From Erysipelotrichia bacterium (GTDB lineage Bacteria > Bacillota_I > Bacilli_A > Erysipelotrichales > Erysipelotrichaceae): a DNA stretch of 6,414 bases. The stretch covers positions 1-6,414 of the forward strand of contig SABF01000087.1 of assembly GCA_009929095.1 (NCBI GenBank). The letters run 5' to 3'. This document shows, one piece after another, positions 3,774-6,414 of this stretch (position 1 is the stretch's first letter; each line of letters opens with the position of its first letter). The notes beneath the pieces were generated by a model. That model was not told the DNA's origin. It ran no database searches and saw only the letters and a program-made list of their open reading frames with translations. The position numbers were made by a program, and so were the translations under genes.

Positions 3774-6414
3774 TTACTCTGCGCTCATGACGCGATGGCA
3801 TCTTGGGCAGAGGCCATTCTCATCAGGAGTTTCACTGAAGTTCCAGCAGCGCGGACACTTAGTGCCTGTCGCATGCTTGACTTCCGGCTTTCCTTCACCT
3901 GCCGCAAAGCCGACTTTGGATACGATCAGCCATTGAGCAAGTTCACCATTCAGATGCTTTTCCATAAGCGCCTGATCCGGCTCTGTAACATGGAGCGTCA
4001 CTTCAGCTTCCTGAGCTGACGCAATCAGTTTCTCATTGCGGGCATCTTCAAGTGACTTATTGACATCATCACGCAATGCGAGAAGCTTGCCAAATGTTTC
4101 CTTCAGTTCCTCTGCATTAGCATAGCTCTTTGTTTCCGGGAACGAAGTGTAATGAACTGAGGTTTCAGAATCATCATTAAAGAATGACCATACTTCCTCA
4201 CAGGTATAAACAAGGAATGGAGCCCAGAGTTTTACCAGCATATCGCATGCCTGCCAGTATACTGTCTGTACCTGACGGCGGCGATGATCATCAGCGATGC
4301 TGCAGTAGAGAATATCCTTTGTGAAATCACAGTAATAAGAACTGAGTTCATTGACCATCAGATTCATCAGTGTCTTGTTCGCTGCAACATAGTCATAGTT
4401 CATGACATCTTTTCTGACTTCTTCCACTGCTTCATTCAAAAGCACCAGGATGTACTGATCTGCCGGTTCAAGATCTTCATAGGCAATCATGTCTTTCTTC
4501 GGATCAAAATCAGCTGCACTGATATTGCCAAGCAGGAAACGGAATGTATTGCGAATCTTGCGATACTGTTCCGCAACCTGTTTAATGTTGGAATCTCCCA
4601 GACGGACATCCTGTTTGAAATCAGAGATCATGACCCACAGGCGGAATACATCAGCACCGTTGACATTGATGATATCGCGCGGATTGACACCATTTCCGAG
4701 AGACTTGGACATCTTCTCACCCTTGGAGTCACACACGTAGCCATGGCTCAGCACCTCTTTGTACGGTGCTCCTCCATGGGTTGCTGTTCCGACAATCAGT
4801 GAGCTGTTAAACCAGCCGCGATACTGATCGGATCCTTCAAAATAGAGATCAGCAGGATAGTGATATCCGCGTGCTTCCAGTTCATTGGAAGTCGATCCGG
4901 AATCAAACCAGACATCCATGATGTCTCTCTCCTTACGGAAGAGACCATTCGGTGACTTGACATTTGTGTAGCCTTCCGGAAGCAGATCCTTCGCTTCACG
5001 TTCGAACCAGACATTGGAGCCAAACTCATCAAACAGATCCGCAATGTGGTCAAATACCTCTTTCTCCATAATCGGTGAACCATCCTCATTGTAGAAGATG
5101 GGGATAGGAACACCCCAGAGACGCTGTCTGGAGATGCACCAGTCAGCGCGATCCTTGATCATGTTATACATGCGCAGCTGACCCCATTCATTGTGCCAGG
5201 TGACATGATTCTGAATCTGATCCAGCAGCTGATCGCGAATTCTGTCAATCGAGCAGAACCACTGCTTGGTAGCCCGGAAGATAACCGGCTTCTTAAGACG
5301 GTCATCATGCGGGTAGCTGTGGGTAATCTTTTCCACAGCCAGAAGACTGCCATTCTCAGAAAGCAGATGAATCACCTTCTTGGTGCAGTCATCCACAAAC
5401 AATCCGGCTAATTCAGGTCCGCACTTTTCTACCATGCAGCCCTTTTCATCAACGGAGCAGAATGGCGGAATGCCGTACTTCTGGCAGGCATAGAAGTCAT
5501 CAAGACCATGTCCTGAAGCAGTATGGACACAGCCTGTTCCATCTTCATCCGTTACATGATTGCCAAGGATAACACGGGATTCCCAATCCGGATACAGTGC
5601 ATGCGTGCATACAACATTCTCCAGTTCCCTGCCCTTAAACGTGCGCAGAACCCCTTCGTTTTCAAGATTGAACTTGGCAAGCAGCGCATCAGCCATGGAT
5701 GCCAGGAAGATCAGATTGCCTTTGGCAGTCTTGATTTCGGCATATTCATAATCCGGGTTCAGACAGATTGCCTGGTTGGCCGGAATGGTCCATGGAGTTG
5801 TAGTCCAGATTACAAAGTAATCACTGTCATTCAGAATACCCTTGCCGTCTTTGACATGGAATGCCACATAGATGGTCGGGTCTGTCTTATCATAATAAAC
5901 AATCTCTGAATCAGCGACTGCTGTTTCATTGTACGGAGACCAGTAGATCGGCTTAAGCCCCTGAAAGATCAGTCCATCAAGAGCCATCTTCTCAAAGGAA
6001 CGAATCTGACGGGCCTCAAAGTGCTTGTCCAGAGTCATATATGGATGAGCATAGTCAGCAATCTGACCAAGCCGCTTCTCAGTGCTCATCTGCTTTTCGA
6101 TCTGAGCATGAGCATACTCATCGCACTTGCGGCGGAAATCCGCTTCCGGCATCGACTTGCGATCAACACCGGCTTTCTGAATTGCATTCTCGATCGGCAG
6201 ACCGTGCGTATCCCAGCCTGGGAAGAATGGAGTATAGTAGCCATTCATGGCATGCGTACGAATAATGAAATCCTTGATGACACGGTTCATGGCAGTGCCG
6301 GCATGGAGATCATTGTTGGCATATGGCGGACCATCGTGCAGAATGAATGCCTTTTCTCCTTCGTGATGTTTCAAGAGATTCTGATAATAATTGTCCTTTT
6401 CCCACTGGCTCAGA
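3774..6414 (-). CDS. ileS: Isoleucyl-tRNA synthetase, N-terminus cut by window edge
   Basis: Class I synthetase charging tRNA-Ile, with an editing domain that removes misactivated valine. 879 residues are visible. The frame stays open to the edge, starting LSQWEKDNYY, so the true start lies outside and about 30-40 residues are missing. The TTG at 6374 is internal. In order: catalytic core with PPYANNDLHAGTAMN (the HIGH site reads HAGT, 37-40) and GWDTHGLPIEN; CP1 editing domain with WTTTPWT (203-209) and GTGCVHTASGHGLDD (292-306); WCISRQRLWGVPIP; DVWFDSG; EGSDQYRGWFNSS; KMSKS (567-571); helical anticodon-binding region; C-terminal zinc-binding ribbon with CPRC twice (Cys853, 856, 869, 872). 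The overall pattern, including the zinc ribbon, is that of bacterial type 1 IleRS, close in style to staphylococcal IleS. Any upstream regulator is out of view. It converges on the GNAT gene. Confidence 0.97.
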   Translation of the reverse strand, partial: LSQWEKDNYYQNLLKHHEGEKAFILHDGPPYANNDLHAGTAMNRVIKDFIIRTHAMNGYYTPFFPGWDTHGLPIENAIQKAGVDRKSMPEADFRRKCDEYAHAQIEKQMSTEKRLGQIADYAHPYMTLDKHFEARQIRSFEKMALDGLIFQGLKPIYWSPYNETAVADSEIVYYDKTDPTIYVAFHVKDGKGILNDSDYFVIWTTTPWTIPANQAICLNPDYEYAEIKTAKGNLIFLASMADALLAKFNLENEGVLRTFKGRELENVVCTHALYPDWESRVILGNHVTDEDGTGCVHTASGHGLDDFYACQKYGIPPFCSVDEKGCMVEKCGPELAGLFVDDCTKKVIHLLSENGSLLAVEKITHSYPHDDRLKKPVIFRATKQWFCSIDRIRDQLLDQIQNHVTWHNEWGQLRMYNMIKDRADWCISRQRLWGVPIPIFYNEDGSPIMEKEVFDHIADLFDEFGSNVWFEREAKDLLPEGYTNVKSPNGLFRKERDIMDVWFDSGSTSNELEARGYHYPADLYFEGSDQYRGWFNSSLIVGTATHGGAPYKEVLSHGYVCDSKGEKMSKSLGNGVNPRDIINVNGADVFRLWVMISDFKQDVRLGDSNIKQVAEQYRKIRNTFRFLLGNISAADFDPKKDMIAYEDLEPADQYILVLLNEAVEEVRKDVMNYDYVAANKTLMNLMVNELSSYYCDFTKDILYCSIADDHRRRQVQTVYWQACDMLVKLWAPFLVYTCEEVWSFFNDDSETSVHYTSFPETKSYANAEELKETFGKLLALRDDVNKSLEDARNEKLIASAQEAEVTLHVTEPDQALMEKHLNGELAQWLIVSKVGFAAGEGKPEVKHATGTKCPRCWNFSETPDENGLCPRCHRVMSAE

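Noticed and set aside
4796..5113. Reading frames inside ileS, metK and the other genes on both strands (for example 4796-5113 minus, 4284-4802 plus, 1713-2147 minus, 3182-3700 minus).
   Set aside because: They are out-of-frame shadows of well-supported genes; their translations lack family resemblance and initiation signals.

Overview
The window looks like ordinary chromosomal DNA of a low-to-moderate GC Bacillota species. An Erysipelotrichia-like lineage is my best guess, from the style of the MetK and IleS proteins. It cannot be proven from the sequence alone. I see no insertion sequence, phage gene, CRISPR array, tRNA or rRNA.

Layout. Positions 1-867 (minus) hold the N-terminal 289 residues of an AI-2E/PerM-type membrane protein that runs off the left edge. 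Positions 868-1106 are a divergent intergenic region. It carries the minus-strand promoter of that gene, a probable plus-strand promoter, and a structured leader in front of metK. The leader has the SAM-binding core shared by the SAM-I/SAM-IV riboswitch clan on a compact, pseudoknotted, P4-less scaffold. Positions 1107-2201 are metK, followed by a strong intrinsic terminator. Positions 2274-3634 are a two-gene operon with an ATGA overlap: an endonuclease/exonuclease/phosphatase (EEP) family hydrolase and a GNAT acetyltransferase, closed by a terminator that begins inside the second gene. Positions 3774-6414 (minus) are ileS, nearly complete but missing its N-terminus at the right edge. It converges on the operon and has its own long hairpin terminator.

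How it works together. The SAM aptamer in front of the SAM synthetase gene points to product feedback. The downstream leader contains two mutually exclusive pairings that could hide or expose the metK ribosome-binding site. The transporter gene, the EEP/GNAT pair and ileS show no functional link to methionine metabolism beyond proximity.

Most worth a second look: the SAM-IV-like architecture of the metK leader and its switching platform; two genes whose consensus -10 boxes lie only 6-7 nt before the ATG with no Shine-Dalgarno, suggesting leaderless mRNAs; and an IleS whose HIGH signature reads HAGT.
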